DNA of 64,000 bases. It comes from Exilibacterium sp. (GTDB lineage: Bacteria; Pseudomonadota; Gammaproteobacteria; Pseudomonadales; Cellvibrionaceae). The stretch's first letter is position 1. Every line of letters starts with the position of its first letter. The notes below the pieces were generated by a model that was not told the origin of the DNA, searched no databases, and saw only the letters and a program-made list of their open reading frames with translations. Both the position numbers and the translations under genes were made by a program. Positions 35,430-45,113 of the stretch are shown here, in pieces. The DNA is taken from assembly GCA_028280195.1 (NCBI GenBank), contig JANQMH010000065.1, positions 35,000 to 98,999 on the forward strand, given 5' to 3'.

Positions 35430-37559
35430 ATGTTGAGTGATAGCCAGTTTCCATTGTGCAGCGCCAGACAACTAGCCGGTATTGGCAAGCGCGGGCAAAG
35501 TGACGGCCTGTTTGCCCACAGCATTCAGCTGCTGCGCAAGCGGGTCGACCCGCAGCTGGCGCAAGCTGATGCCATACCCGGCCAGGGTGAGGCGGGAAGC
35601 CGCCAACACAATCAGCATAAACAGAACTCGCGCTCGATAGAAGGTGCCGGCCTGCTATACCAGCTTAGCGGCAACCGGGCTTACGCCGATTTTGGCGCGC
35701 GGCTGCTGTTGTGTTATGCCGAGCAGTATTTACAGATGGATTTTCATCCACAGAAGAATACCAATCCCCCGGGGCGCCTGTTCCACCAGATTCTCAATGA
35801 GCATATGTGGCTGCTGTTCGCCGCGCTGGGTTATAGCTATATAAAAGAAACGCTGACTGATGCACAGCAAGACACCATAGAAAACGGGCTTTTTCAGCCG
35901 ATGCTGCAGCTGTTTACCCGCACCTGTCGCCACGACTTCGACCGCATCCACAACCATGGCCTGTGGGCGGTTGCCGCCGTCGGCATCACCGGGCTGGCAC
36001 TGGCGCAGCCGCGCTATGTCGATCTCGCCGTCGACGGCCAGGCGGGAGACCGCCGCAGCGGCGGCTTTCTCGCCCAGATAAGCCAGCTGTTCTCCGCCAG
36101 CGGTTACTATATCGAAGGCCCCTACTACCACCGCTTTGCCATCCAGCCGTTATGCCTGTTTGCCGAAGCGCTGCATTTACACCGCCCGGAACTGGACATC
36201 TACCGCTACAACGATCGGGTGATCGAGAAAAGCATTACCGCACTGTTGGCTACGGCCTACCCCGACGGCCGCTTCCCGGCCTTCAACGATGCCTCCAGGA
36301 CGATGAATATCCGGGATGAGGCAGTGCTGACCGCGGTAGCCATCAGTTATTGCCACTATGGCCACTGCGATAGACTGCTGGCCACTGCCCAGCGCCAGGG
36401 GCAGGTCTGGTTACACCCCTGTGCCCTGACACTGGCTGAGCGCGCCGGCAATCTGCAGCGCCGAACACCGGTAATGTGGCCGAGTGTCGAACTCACGGAG
36501 GGCCCGCACGGCGACCGCGGCGCGCAGGGCTATCTGCGCCTGCAGGACGGCAGCGGCGACGTCACCCAGGTCAGTATGAACTACGGCCAGCACGGCCTGG
36601 ACCACGGGCATTTCGACACGCTCGGCATTACACTGTTCAGTCGCGGCCAGGAGGTATTGCGCGACTATGGTTTTGTGCGCTGGCTCAATGTCGAAAGCAA
36701 ATTCGGCGGGCGTTATCTGCCGGAAAACCGCTCCTGGGCCAGGCAGACGGTGGCGCACAATTGTGTCGTGGTGGATCAGCGCTGCCAAAACGACGCCGAT
36801 GCCGCACGCGCCGATCAGGTACACGGCCAGCCGCACTTTTTCGTTGCCGGGGGCAAAGTCCAGGCCATGAGCGCATTCGCCAACCGGCATTTCAACGGCG
36901 TCACCATGCAGCGCACGGTTTTGCTGCTGTCACTGCCGGCGCTGGATTTTCCCCTGCTTGTCGACCTCTACCGCTTGTCGGGCCGGCATCTGCACCAGTA
37001 CGACTACCTGCTGCACTACAGCGGCCAGATTACCCATACCAACGCAGCCTGCGACTACTGCGGCGACAGGCGCGACCTGCTGGGGCCCGACAACGGCTAT
37101 CAACATCTGTTTCAGGTGGCTAAGGGCAGGGCGCCGGACTGCCTGCGGCTGACCTGGCTGCAGCGGCGGAGCTTTCATACCTGGGTGTCAGCCGCCGCGG
37201 AAGCGGAACTCATCTTCGCCCAGACCGGCGCCAATGATCCGCAGTTCAACCTGCGGCGGGAAGACTGCCTGCTGCTGCGCAAACGCGGGCGAGAGGTGCT
37301 GTTCGCATCCGCCTTCGAAACACACGGAGACTTCGATGAGGCCTCGGAGTACTGCCAGGATTGCAGCGGCAGGCTGCAGACTATTGAGGTATTGAACCAT
37401 ACAGCGCAGGGTTCGGTGGTGCGGCTCAGCGGTAAAGACATCGATATCGGTATCATGGTCAGCAACCTGGCAGAGGTGACACCGGCAACGCCCTGCAGCG
37501 TAGAGGCGGGAGGCGAGACTTACCGCTGGCAGGGTTTCTTTGCCGTTACCGGGGTATGA
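35430..37559 (+). CDS. PL17 family oligoalginate lyase (first paralogue)
   Basis: A 709-residue exo-type oligoalginate lyase that cuts oligomers to unsaturated monouronate. The alpha/alpha-toroid N-domain contains HNQHKQN, TNPPGRLFHQILNEHMWLL, IHNHGLW (the catalytic Asn-His pair of PL17) and SGYYIEGPYYHRFAI (catalytic Tyr region). The heparinase II/III-type beta-sandwich half has GLDHGHFDTLG and KFGGRYLPENRSWARQTVAHN. There is no signal peptide, so it is probably cytoplasmic, although characterised PL17 enzymes are often exported. It is the first gene of a five-gene operon and stands 30 bases downstream of a FadR-type operator. The tandem paralogue downstream shares all catalytic motifs. Confidence 0.9.
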   Translation: MLSDSQFPLCSARQLAGIGKRGQSDGLFAHSIQLLRKRVDPQLAQADAIPGQGEAGSRQHNQHKQNSRSIEGAGLLYQLSGNRAYADFGARLLLCYAEQYLQMDFHPQKNTNPPGRLFHQILNEHMWLLFAALGYSYIKETLTDAQQDTIENGLFQPMLQLFTRTCRHDFDRIHNHGLWAVAAVGITGLALAQPRYVDLAVDGQAGDRRSGGFLAQISQLFSASGYYIEGPYYHRFAIQPLCLFAEALHLHRPELDIYRYNDRVIEKSITALLATAYPDGRFPAFNDASRTMNIRDEAVLTAVAISYCHYGHCDRLLATAQRQGQVWLHPCALTLAERAGNLQRRTPVMWPSVELTEGPHGDRGAQGYLRLQDGSGDVTQVSMNYGQHGLDHGHFDTLGITLFSRGQEVLRDYGFVRWLNVESKFGGRYLPENRSWARQTVAHNCVVVDQRCQNDADAARADQVHGQPHFFVAGGKVQAMSAFANRHFNGVTMQRTVLLLSLPALDFPLLVDLYRLSGRHLHQYDYLLHYSGQITHTNAACDYCGDRRDLLGPDNGYQHLFQVAKGRAPDCLRLTWLQRRSFHTWVSAAAEAELIFAQTGANDPQFNLRREDCLLLRKRGREVLFASAFETHGDFDEASEYCQDCSGRLQTIEVLNHTAQGSVVRLSGKDIDIGIMVSNLAEVTPATPCSVEAGGETYRWQGFFAVTGV

Positions 37560-37613
37560 CTGCGCCAATGAGCGACCTCAACCAACCAACAGCGGATTCT
37601 CAGTGAGCCAGTA

Positions 37614-39809
37614 ATGAATAAAGACGCCGATCACTATCAACCTCTGCTGATCAGCCATGATGAAGCCGCGGCCATCGGCGAATACCTGTCAGAGGCAGCC
37701 GCCAAGGCTGCGCCAGCGCCGCTGTTGCAGCGCGCAATTGCGCAGAAAACGGCGGCGCTGGAGGCCTATATGCAGGCGCCCATAGAAGTGCCGGGGCACG
37801 GTGAAGCCGGCGGTTATGAACACAACAGGCACAAGCAGAACTATATCCACCTGCATCTGGCCGGGCAGCTGTTTCTTATCAGTGGCAGTGACAGTTATCG
37901 AAACTACGCCCTCGATATACTGACGCGCTATGCCGGGATCTATACCCAACTCGGCCCCGCTACCAGCCGCGATACCAACCCGCCCGGTCGCCTGTTCCAC
38001 CAGACCTTAAACGAAAGCATGTGGCTGCTGTATGCCGCCGATGCCTATAGCTGCCTCTATCGCAGCCTCGCAGGTGATCAAAGGGCACTTATTGAAAACC
38101 GGCTGCTGCGGCCCATGGCAGAACTTTTTACCCGGACTTACCGCCACGATTTCGACATCGTCCACAATCACGGCATCTGGTTTGTGGCCGCGGTCGGGCT
38201 GTGCGGCTACGCCATAAACGATTCGTCCATGGTCGATAAAGCCATCTACGGCCTCAAAGGTGACGGCACCAGCGGCGGCTTTCTGGCGCAACTCTCCCGG
38301 CTTTTTTCACCCGACGGCTATTATATGGAGGGGCCTTACTACCACCGCTTTGCCATCAGGCCGCTGTTGCTTTTCGCCGAGGCCATTGCCAGGCGCCAGC
38401 CGGAACTGGGCATCTACGACTACCGCGACCAGATCGTGCGCCGCTCCTGCTTCGCCTTAATGGCAACGGCCTTCCCCGACGGCACGCTGCCGGCATTGAA
38501 CGACGCCTCGCGCTCCATGAGTATCGGCGATGAAGGCGTACTGATTGCCAACGCCATCTGCTACGGGCGCTACCGGCAAGACAGTACTCTGGTGGATATG
38601 GCGCGGCGACAAAACAGCGTGTGGATCAGCGCCGCCGGTATGGCACTGTCCAAAGCGGCGTCCACAGACCGCGGCGACGGTAGCAACTGGAGCAGTTTAC
38701 TGCTGAGAGACGGGCCCGAGGGCGATCGCGGCGGGCTGGGCATACTGCGCCAGATCGACAGGCAGCAGGATATGCATATGGCGCTGCTCTGGTTCGGCCA
38801 GCACGGCAGCGATCACACGCTCCACAGCGCCCTCGACCACGGCCATTTCGATGGCCTGCACCTGAGCTGGTTCAACCGCGGGCAGGAGGTGCTGCACGAC
38901 TACGGCTTTGGGCGCTGGGTAAATATCGAGGCCAAATTCGGCGGTCGCTACGTAGCGGAAAACACCAGCTACTGCAAGCAGACCATCGCTCACAATACCG
39001 TTGTCGTCGACGGCAAAAGCCAGCACCAGGGCGAGACCGCCCGCGCCGAGCAAAACTGGGGAGCGCGGCACTTCTTTATTACCGAGCACCCCGACGGCCA
39101 GGGTGTCAGCGCTTTGGCGCGGGGTTATTACAGCGGGGTGGATATGCAGCGCACGGTACTGCTGTTATCCCTGCATGAGAGTGCCAGCCCGGTATTAGTG
39201 GATTTATTTCGCCTAAGCAGTCGCGACCGGCACCAGTACGATTACCCGGTCCACTACCGCGGCCAGTTCATCGCTGCGGACTTCGCCTATCACAGCTGCG
39301 AACAGTTATCCCCGCTGGGCAGGTCCAACGGCTATCAGCATCTCTGGGAGCTGGCCCGGGGCAGGATCGATGCCACCCGGGGATCGGCATCCGTGTCATG
39401 GCTGATGGGACACAGTTACTATTCCCTAACCACGGCGCTGCCTGGCGGCGGAGAGATCATTATGGCCCGCACCGGAGCCAATGATCCGGATTTCAATCTG
39501 CGCAGTGAACCGCTGCTGCTCGTCCGCACTGAGAGCAAAGATCAGCTGTTTGCCAGCAGTTACGAGACCCACGGTCACTTTGACGAGGCCACTGAGGCAT
39601 CCACTGATGCCCGCGGCCAAATCAGCCGTATCGAGATTGTCGGCCACGATCAGTCGGCCTCGGTGGTGCGAATACACACCAGATCGGGAAAAAGCTACAC
39701 CATTATGGTCAGCAATCAGCCTGAATCCGCAAACGGTGCCGATAACAGCGCGTTGTTTTGCGGCAACACTTACACTTGGCAGGGTATGTTTTCGGTGGAA
39801 AAATCATGA
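37614..39809 (+). CDS. PL17 family oligoalginate lyase (second paralogue)
   Basis: A 731-residue paralogue of the preceding gene, 54 bases downstream. It has GGYEHNRHKQNYIHL, TNPPGRLFHQTLNESMWLL, VHNHGIW, DGYYMEGPYYHRFAI, ALDHGHFDGLH and KFGGRYVAENTSYCKQTIAH, so the whole PL17 catalytic set is intact. Like its neighbour it has no signal peptide. The two are too divergent to be a recent duplication and may split polyM, polyG or mixed oligomers; that is inference. The stop overlaps the start of the next lyase gene by four bases. Confidence 0.92.
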   Translation: MNKDADHYQPLLISHDEAAAIGEYLSEAAAKAAPAPLLQRAIAQKTAALEAYMQAPIEVPGHGEAGGYEHNRHKQNYIHLHLAGQLFLISGSDSYRNYALDILTRYAGIYTQLGPATSRDTNPPGRLFHQTLNESMWLLYAADAYSCLYRSLAGDQRALIENRLLRPMAELFTRTYRHDFDIVHNHGIWFVAAVGLCGYAINDSSMVDKAIYGLKGDGTSGGFLAQLSRLFSPDGYYMEGPYYHRFAIRPLLLFAEAIARRQPELGIYDYRDQIVRRSCFALMATAFPDGTLPALNDASRSMSIGDEGVLIANAICYGRYRQDSTLVDMARRQNSVWISAAGMALSKAASTDRGDGSNWSSLLLRDGPEGDRGGLGILRQIDRQQDMHMALLWFGQHGSDHTLHSALDHGHFDGLHLSWFNRGQEVLHDYGFGRWVNIEAKFGGRYVAENTSYCKQTIAHNTVVVDGKSQHQGETARAEQNWGARHFFITEHPDGQGVSALARGYYSGVDMQRTVLLLSLHESASPVLVDLFRLSSRDRHQYDYPVHYRGQFIAADFAYHSCEQLSPLGRSNGYQHLWELARGRIDATRGSASVSWLMGHSYYSLTTALPGGGEIIMARTGANDPDFNLRSEPLLLVRTESKDQLFASSYETHGHFDEATEASTDARGQISRIEIVGHDQSASVVRIHTRSGKSYTIMVSNQPESANGADNSALFCGNTYTWQGMFSVEKS

Positions 39810-42217
39810 TCTCAACAACAGTGGCAAAACAGCTTGCCCGCACTTGTCTAACCGGCTTGGCCGGATTGTTTTGCTGTGCGGCGGTGTCGGCCGGCGCCGA
39901 CTACCGCGGGGCGAATCACGACAGTTATTCCGGATTTCGCGTTGCCGAGCAGGCCGTACTTCCGGATACGGAGACGCATCCATCGCTGTGGTTCAAGTTG
40001 TCCGAAGTCGACACCCTGAAAGCGCGATTCCGCAAAGACGACACGGCGCGCAGCTACTGGAAAGCGGTGAGGGAACACCGCTATCTGACCCTGCCGCTGC
40101 CGTCGCCGGTAAAAAAATCCGCGGGCAAACAACGGGTTCACCAATACTACGGCGATATGACGCAGATAGCGCTGTACAATGCCTTCATGTTTCTTTTCGA
40201 AGAAAATGCGCAAGCAAAACAGCGCTACTTCGACCGCGCCAGACAGTCCCTTCTGCGGGCTTACGACGGTCCGGTTTATCAGCTGGACCCGAGAAAAAGC
40301 GGCGTGGACAAAGGCGTGGACGAGATATATCGCGGCGTCTGGAACCAGAGCCTGGCCGCGGCCTACGATTTTATCCAGCCATTTCTCGACCCCGCAGACG
40401 ACAGGGAAATCAGGCGACGGCTGATCAGAGAGGCGGAATATACCTATCAAAACCTCGACAGCTGGGCCGCCCGGCCGCACAACCACTTGTCAAAACCGGC
40501 CTGGGGGCTGGCCACTCTGGCCCTGACGCTATCCGATCACCCCAACGCAAAAAACTGGCTGGTGCACGCGCATAAAGCTGCCAACCGCAATACAGCCTAT
40601 CATTTCAGCGCCGATGGTATTTATCGCGAGGGCGCACAGTACTATGTGTTTTCATGGCTCAACTACGTTCCCTATCTCTACCACTACCGGAATGTTTCCG
40701 GGGTCAATCTGTTCGAGACATTTTTACCCTCCATGGAGTGGGGCCTGATTGCCCGCAACGGCAGGGGCTGGATGATGAATATCGAGGACTCTTATATCCG
40801 CCCCGTACCCACCCAGATGGTGGCGGCTCCCTATATGTCTTACCGCTCCCGCTTAAACCCCGATGTGCCCTTTGGTGAGATATTACAGTGGGGGTATGAA
40901 AACACTGACTTCGAACCTTTTACCCGCATGGAAAAGAAAAGCGGTTTTAACTATACCGGCGCCTCCTGGGATTACCCCAAGGAACTCTACGAACTGCTCA
41001 CCTACGATCCGGATATCGACAGCAGCCCGCCGTCTGTCGATCCGACCATTTTCATGCAGGGCGGCCAGAGTGTTTTCCGCAACCAGTGGCTCGACAGCGA
41101 TGGCAAGCAGATGTACCTGCTGTTTCACGGTGTCCCCCATGCCGATAACCACGATCACCACGACCACCTGAGCTTCATCCTCTATGCCAAAGGGCAGATG
41201 ATGGCCAGCGACAGCGGTTACAGCAGAAGGAGCTATGGAGAGGACATCCGCTACCAGTGGTATCGGCAGCCGCAGGCGCACAACACTCTGACGCTGAACG
41301 ATACCCCGCTTGCCGACCGCGTCGAAAATCAGCCGCCGGTGTCGAAGTATCGCCTGAATACGTCTTTCTTTGACTATGAACAAAAACAGGCGCCGTTCCG
41401 GCAGTACCTGCAGGACATCATCGGCAGTGCAAAACGCGCCATCGCCTTTGTACAAGACGAATACTTTCTGGTTATCGATGAGGTCAGCACGGAGAACAAA
41501 CGCGATGGCACATTCAAGCTGTATTTTCACGGCGGCCGCGCCGAACTCGAGGCCGGCAGCGACGGGGGCTATCGATGGCACTATGCCGCCGATGAATACG
41601 GAGCCAAGGCAAAACTCCTGAGCTATCCGCTGCATCAGGGCGCCGGTATCGATATCCTAAAGGGCGAAAGCACTTATATAAAAAGTGACTATCGCCCCAC
41701 ACCGCTGCTGAAACTGGAGAAGCGGGCCGAACAGGCGCTGTTCGCTTTTCTCCTCTACCCGATGGGCGACGGCGATACCCCACCCGAGATAGTCGACTTG
41801 ACAACAGACAACTACCTCGCCGCTGCAGTCAAAGGCGCTGGCGGGAGCGATATATTTTTCAGGCAGACAGGCAACGCTACGCTCGCGGTCAAAGAACTCG
41901 AAAGCGACGCCGAGTTTGCCTGGGCGCGCCTGACTCCCGAGGGCAGGCGCCAGTTCGCCGCCCAGCAGGGTACCTTTATCCGCTATGCCGGCGAAACTTA
42001 TCTGCAGACCTCAAAGCCGGTATCCATGGCGGTGGAATACAGTCAGTCCGGTTACAGCGGCGCCATTGAGCTGGAGGCTGAGACTACCGTTAAAATCCGC
42101 TGGCCGCAGCGCCCGGTTAAATCCATTAGCCTGAACGGCAACAACATTGAATTTTCCAGGGCGGGCGCTTATCTGGTCTGCTCATTGGCGCAGAGCGGCA
42201 ATTTCATCATCCGCTGA
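39806..42217 (+). CDS. Secreted heparinase II/III-type polysaccharide lyase
   Basis: An 803-residue exported protein starting at ATG 39806 inside the stop of the previous gene (ATGA). The signal peptide covers about residues 1-30 (TCLTGLAGLFCCAAVSAGA). The alpha/alpha-toroid half contains IYRGVWNQSLAAAYDFI and RPHNHLSKPAWGLATLAL, with an N-H pair comparable to the catalytic Asn-His of alginate lyases. GIYREGAQYYVFSWLNYVP provides a candidate catalytic Tyr. The beta-sandwich half has HADNHDHHDHLSFILYAKG and WYRQPQAHNTLTLND. It belongs to the heparinase II/III superfamily, but I cannot decide the CAZy family (PL15 or PL39 are candidates). Unlike the two PL17 enzymes it is exported, so it may act in the periplasm. 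Confidence 0.8.
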   Translation: MISTTVAKQLARTCLTGLAGLFCCAAVSAGADYRGANHDSYSGFRVAEQAVLPDTETHPSLWFKLSEVDTLKARFRKDDTARSYWKAVREHRYLTLPLPSPVKKSAGKQRVHQYYGDMTQIALYNAFMFLFEENAQAKQRYFDRARQSLLRAYDGPVYQLDPRKSGVDKGVDEIYRGVWNQSLAAAYDFIQPFLDPADDREIRRRLIREAEYTYQNLDSWAARPHNHLSKPAWGLATLALTLSDHPNAKNWLVHAHKAANRNTAYHFSADGIYREGAQYYVFSWLNYVPYLYHYRNVSGVNLFETFLPSMEWGLIARNGRGWMMNIEDSYIRPVPTQMVAAPYMSYRSRLNPDVPFGEILQWGYENTDFEPFTRMEKKSGFNYTGASWDYPKELYELLTYDPDIDSSPPSVDPTIFMQGGQSVFRNQWLDSDGKQMYLLFHGVPHADNHDHHDHLSFILYAKGQMMASDSGYSRRSYGEDIRYQWYRQPQAHNTLTLNDTPLADRVENQPPVSKYRLNTSFFDYEQKQAPFRQYLQDIIGSAKRAIAFVQDEYFLVIDEVSTENKRDGTFKLYFHGGRAELEAGSDGGYRWHYAADEYGAKAKLLSYPLHQGAGIDILKGESTYIKSDYRPTPLLKLEKRAEQALFAFLLYPMGDGDTPPEIVDLTTDNYLAAAVKGAGGSDIFFRQTGNATLAVKELESDAEFAWARLTPEGRRQFAAQQGTFIRYAGETYLQTSKPVSMAVEYSQSGYSGAIELEAETTVKIRWPQRPVKSISLNGNNIEFSRAGAYLVCSLAQSGNFIIR

Positions 42218-42257
42218 CAGCCATTCGGCTCGGCCAATCTGAGAGCCGGGGCAGCCT

Positions 42258-43973
42258 GTGACCACAGTCGACAGCGTGGTATTAGCCGCCTATTTCCTGT
42301 TTATCCTGGCGGCGACACTGGGGTTTCGCCGCTTTGCGACCGACAGCAGTCAGTTTATCAATGCCGGCGGCTCTCTGGTGTGGTGGATGGCGGGCGCCAC
42401 CGCGTTTATGACCCAGTTTTCCGCCTGGACATTTACCGGCGCCGCGGCCAAAGCCTATGAGGACGGCATCGCCGTACTGGCGCTGTTCTGGGGCAATGCT
42501 CTCGGCTTTTTTATCGCCGCGCGCTATTTCGCTGCGCGCTATCGCAAGCTGCGGGTCGAAACGCCGATGCAGGTCATACGGCAGCGCTTCGGCCGCCCGA
42601 CAGAGCAGCTTTTTACCTGGTTGCAGTTTCCGCTATCGACGGTGTCGGCGGCTTTCTGGCTCAACGGTCTGGCGATTTTCGCCGCGGCGCTGTTCGGCAT
42701 ATCGCTGGGCGCCACCATTGTCACTACCGGGGTTGTGGTTACCTTTATCGCCATCAGCGGCGGCTCATGGACGGTTTCGGCAACCAATGTGGTGCAGTTG
42801 GTTATGCTGCTGGCGGTCACGGTGGTAACGGGCGGCTTTGCGCTCTACCAGGCCGGCGGCCCGGGCGCACTCACCGTTCAGTTTCCCACGGATTTTATTA
42901 CCGGCAGCAACCTCAACCATAGCAGCATTTTTCTGTTTTGGGTCACCGCAATGCTGGCCAAGCAGACCCTGTCGACCAACAATGCCATTACCTGCTACCG
43001 CTTTCTGGTAACCCGCAACGAGGCAGAGGCACAGAAGGCGGCGCGGCTGGCCGGCGTGCTGTTTCTGCTGGGGCCGGTGCTCTGGTTTATCCCGCCCTGG
43101 GTAGCAGCCATCGATAACGCACAGCTACAGACACTCTACCCAAACCTGGGGGGCAGCGCCGGCAACGCCGCCTACCTGTACTTCGTCGACCACTATATGC
43201 CGCCCGGTACCGTGGGACTGATTATGGCCGCCATGACGGCGGCGACTATTTCGCCGATGACCACGGCACTCAATCGCAATGCCGGTATCTTTGTTCGCAA
43301 TGTCTACCAGGGCTGCAGGCGGCGGGATTTTTCCGAGCCGCAGTTACTGCGCGCCGGCAAACTGGCAACGCTGGCAAGCGGCCTGGCGGCAACGGCAACG
43401 GCGCTGTTGTTAAGCGCCATAGAGAGTATTGGTTTTTTCGACCTGATGATGTTATTCGGCGCGCTGTTGCAGTTGCCGCTGGCCATTCCCGCCCTGCTCG
43501 CTGTGGTGATCCGGCGCACCCCGGACTGGGCGGGGTGGAGCACCGTGCTGGTGGGGCTGGGTGTTTCACTGTTTATGCAGTTCGCCTTTCCGCTGTCGTG
43601 GGTGACTTCGCTGATCAGTGAACAACCGTTGACAGCCCGCGAAACCATCGACCTGCGAGTGGCGGCCACCGTTGCCGCGCAGGTATTGATAACGGGCGGC
43701 TACTTCTGCCTCAGCCAACTGTGGTTTGCGCCGCTAAAAAGCCGGCGGGGCCGCGAGCTGGCCCGCTTCACTATGAACCTGCGCCGCCCTCTGGCAGCGT
43801 CTGAGCAGGCTGGCGCCGATACACGCCAGGGTCTCTACCTGGGCAGACTGCTGATACTGACGGGCACCGCAACCGGCCTGTTATGCCTGCCGGCAGGCGC
43901 AGGGCCGGAAACGGCACTGTTTCTGTTAATGGGCGGCACGATGATAACTGCCGGAATAAGTATGCTACGATAG
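42258..43973 (+). CDS. Sodium:solute symporter (SSS family), second alginate-island transporter
   Basis: A 571-residue polytopic transporter starting at GTG 42258, 40 bases after the lyase stop. It shares GGSLVWWMAGATAFMTQFSA, WTFTGAAAKAYEDG, LWFIPPWVAAI and MAAMTAATISPMTTALNRNA with the first SSS protein, but sequence outside these blocks is divergent. ToaA-like SSS proteins in alginate degraders import oligomers or monouronate. Two different SSS genes on the two sides of the divergent promoter suggest different ligands, for example monomer against oligomer; that is inference. It is co-transcribed with kdgK, which begins 31 bases later. Confidence 0.92.
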   Translation: MTTVDSVVLAAYFLFILAATLGFRRFATDSSQFINAGGSLVWWMAGATAFMTQFSAWTFTGAAAKAYEDGIAVLALFWGNALGFFIAARYFAARYRKLRVETPMQVIRQRFGRPTEQLFTWLQFPLSTVSAAFWLNGLAIFAAALFGISLGATIVTTGVVVTFIAISGGSWTVSATNVVQLVMLLAVTVVTGGFALYQAGGPGALTVQFPTDFITGSNLNHSSIFLFWVTAMLAKQTLSTNNAITCYRFLVTRNEAEAQKAARLAGVLFLLGPVLWFIPPWVAAIDNAQLQTLYPNLGGSAGNAAYLYFVDHYMPPGTVGLIMAAMTAATISPMTTALNRNAGIFVRNVYQGCRRRDFSEPQLLRAGKLATLASGLAATATALLLSAIESIGFFDLMMLFGALLQLPLAIPALLAVVIRRTPDWAGWSTVLVGLGVSLFMQFAFPLSWVTSLISEQPLTARETIDLRVAATVAAQVLITGGYFCLSQLWFAPLKSRRGRELARFTMNLRRPLAASEQAGADTRQGLYLGRLLILTGTATGLLCLPAGAGPETALFLLMGGTMITAGISMLR

Positions 43974-44004
43974 CGAGACCTGTTTATGCCAAGGCCTTTC
44001 ACTT

Positions 44005-44961
44005 ATGACAGCTGAGCGCAGCGCCATCCCGCGTATTGGATTTATCGGCGAATGTATGGTGGAACTGCGGCAGGGCAGCAGCGACACACTGCACCGCAGT
44101 TTCGCCGGCGATACCCTCAACACCGCATTGTATATGGCACGCCTGCAGTCTTTGCACGCTCATCAGGTCCACTATATCACCGCCCTGGGGCAGGATCAGT
44201 TTTCACAGGCCATGCTGGATCAGTGGCGGAGCGAAAACATCTGTTGCGACTACGTTCGCCGCATTGACGACAGACTTCCCGGCTTGTACTTCGTTGAGGT
44301 GGATAACAGCGGCGAACGGTATTTCCACTACTGGCGCAGTCAGTCGGCGGCCAGGGAACTGTTTGCCGACAGCGCATTCAACACCCGCCTCGCCGCCTTG
44401 AAGAAATTCGACTATCTCTACTTGTCGGGAATTTCACTGGCCATACTGCCAACTGCAGGCAGGGAAGCATTACTCGAGCTGCTGGGCGCGGCAAAAGCAC
44501 AGGGTGCCGGCATAGTCTTCGACAATAACTACCGCCCCAAGCTGTGGCCGGATACAGCCTCCGCCCAAGAGTATTATCGCCGGGCGCTGCAACTCACTAC
44601 CATCGCCTGCCTGACTTTCGACGACGAGGTGGCGCTGTGGGGCGACGACGCCAGTGAACAGACTTTTGCACGCTGCAAATCCCTGGGGGTCGAGGAGATT
44701 GTCATCAAGCAGGGCGCCGATCCCTGCCTGATCGACGCCGGCGGCCGGCGCGCCAGTGTGGCACCGCCGGCGGTCGCCGGCGATTTGATCATAGACACCA
44801 GTGCCGCCGGCGACTCCTTCAGCGCCGGTTATCTGGCGGGCCGTTTAGGCGGTCACCAGGTGCAGGCAAGCGCAGCACTCGGCCACCGCATCGCCGGTAC
44901 CGTCATCCGGCACAGGGGCGCCATCATGCCGCCGGAGGCCATGCCAAAGCTGAGTATATAA
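44005..44961 (+). CDS. kdgK: 2-keto-3-deoxygluconate kinase (PfkB family)
   Basis: A 318-residue ribokinase/PfkB-type sugar kinase that phosphorylates KDG to KDPG for the Entner-Doudoroff aldolase. The N-terminal substrate part has IGFIGECMVELRQG and HRSFAGDTLNTALYMARL, typical of KdgK. AGIVFDNNYRPKLWPD, another KdgK hallmark, follows. The C-terminal PfkB signature IDTSAAGDSFSAGYLAGRLG contains the catalytic Asp and anion hole. Length is normal. It ends the PL17-PL17-lyase-SSS operon, in which gaps are -4 to 54 bases, and is followed by a strong hairpin. No KDPG aldolase gene is in this window. Confidence 0.93.
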   Translation: MTAERSAIPRIGFIGECMVELRQGSSDTLHRSFAGDTLNTALYMARLQSLHAHQVHYITALGQDQFSQAMLDQWRSENICCDYVRRIDDRLPGLYFVEVDNSGERYFHYWRSQSAARELFADSAFNTRLAALKKFDYLYLSGISLAILPTAGREALLELLGAAKAQGAGIVFDNNYRPKLWPDTASAQEYYRRALQLTTIACLTFDDEVALWGDDASEQTFARCKSLGVEEIVIKQGADPCLIDAGGRRASVAPPAVAGDLIIDTSAAGDSFSAGYLAGRLGGHQVQASAALGHRIAGTVIRHRGAIMPPEAMPKLSI

Positions 44962-44977
44962 CCCGGAATTCACAGCT

Positions 44978-45019
44978 AGCTGCTGATTGAGCCGGCATAT
45001 CCCGGCCCCATCAGCAGCT
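44978..45019 (+). terminator. Hairpin terminator after kdgK
   Basis: A 10-bp outer stem (44978-44987 with 45010-45019) encloses a second 5-bp G/C stem (44991-44995 with 45002-45006), 17 bases past the kdgK stop. The downstream T-run is short (TTGATTT). It should end the lyase operon and separate it from the SDR gene, which has its own operator. Confidence 0.6.
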
Positions 45020-45066
45020 TGATTTCCGCGCAATTTCTTCATTGATCTCTATGTGCATATATATTA

Positions 45067-45077
45067 TTGTATGACAT
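45067..45077. promoter_or_regulatory. FadR/GntR-type operator upstream of the SDR gene
   Basis: TTGTATGACAT matches TNGTNNNACNA at all positions but the last. The same TTGTATGAC core recurs directly upstream of the GntR regulator gene. It lies 36 bases before the SDR start in an A/T-rich stretch. Confidence 0.6.
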
Positions 45078-45113
45078 ATTGATTCAATATGATCTGCGCT
45101 ACGGGAACCCACC

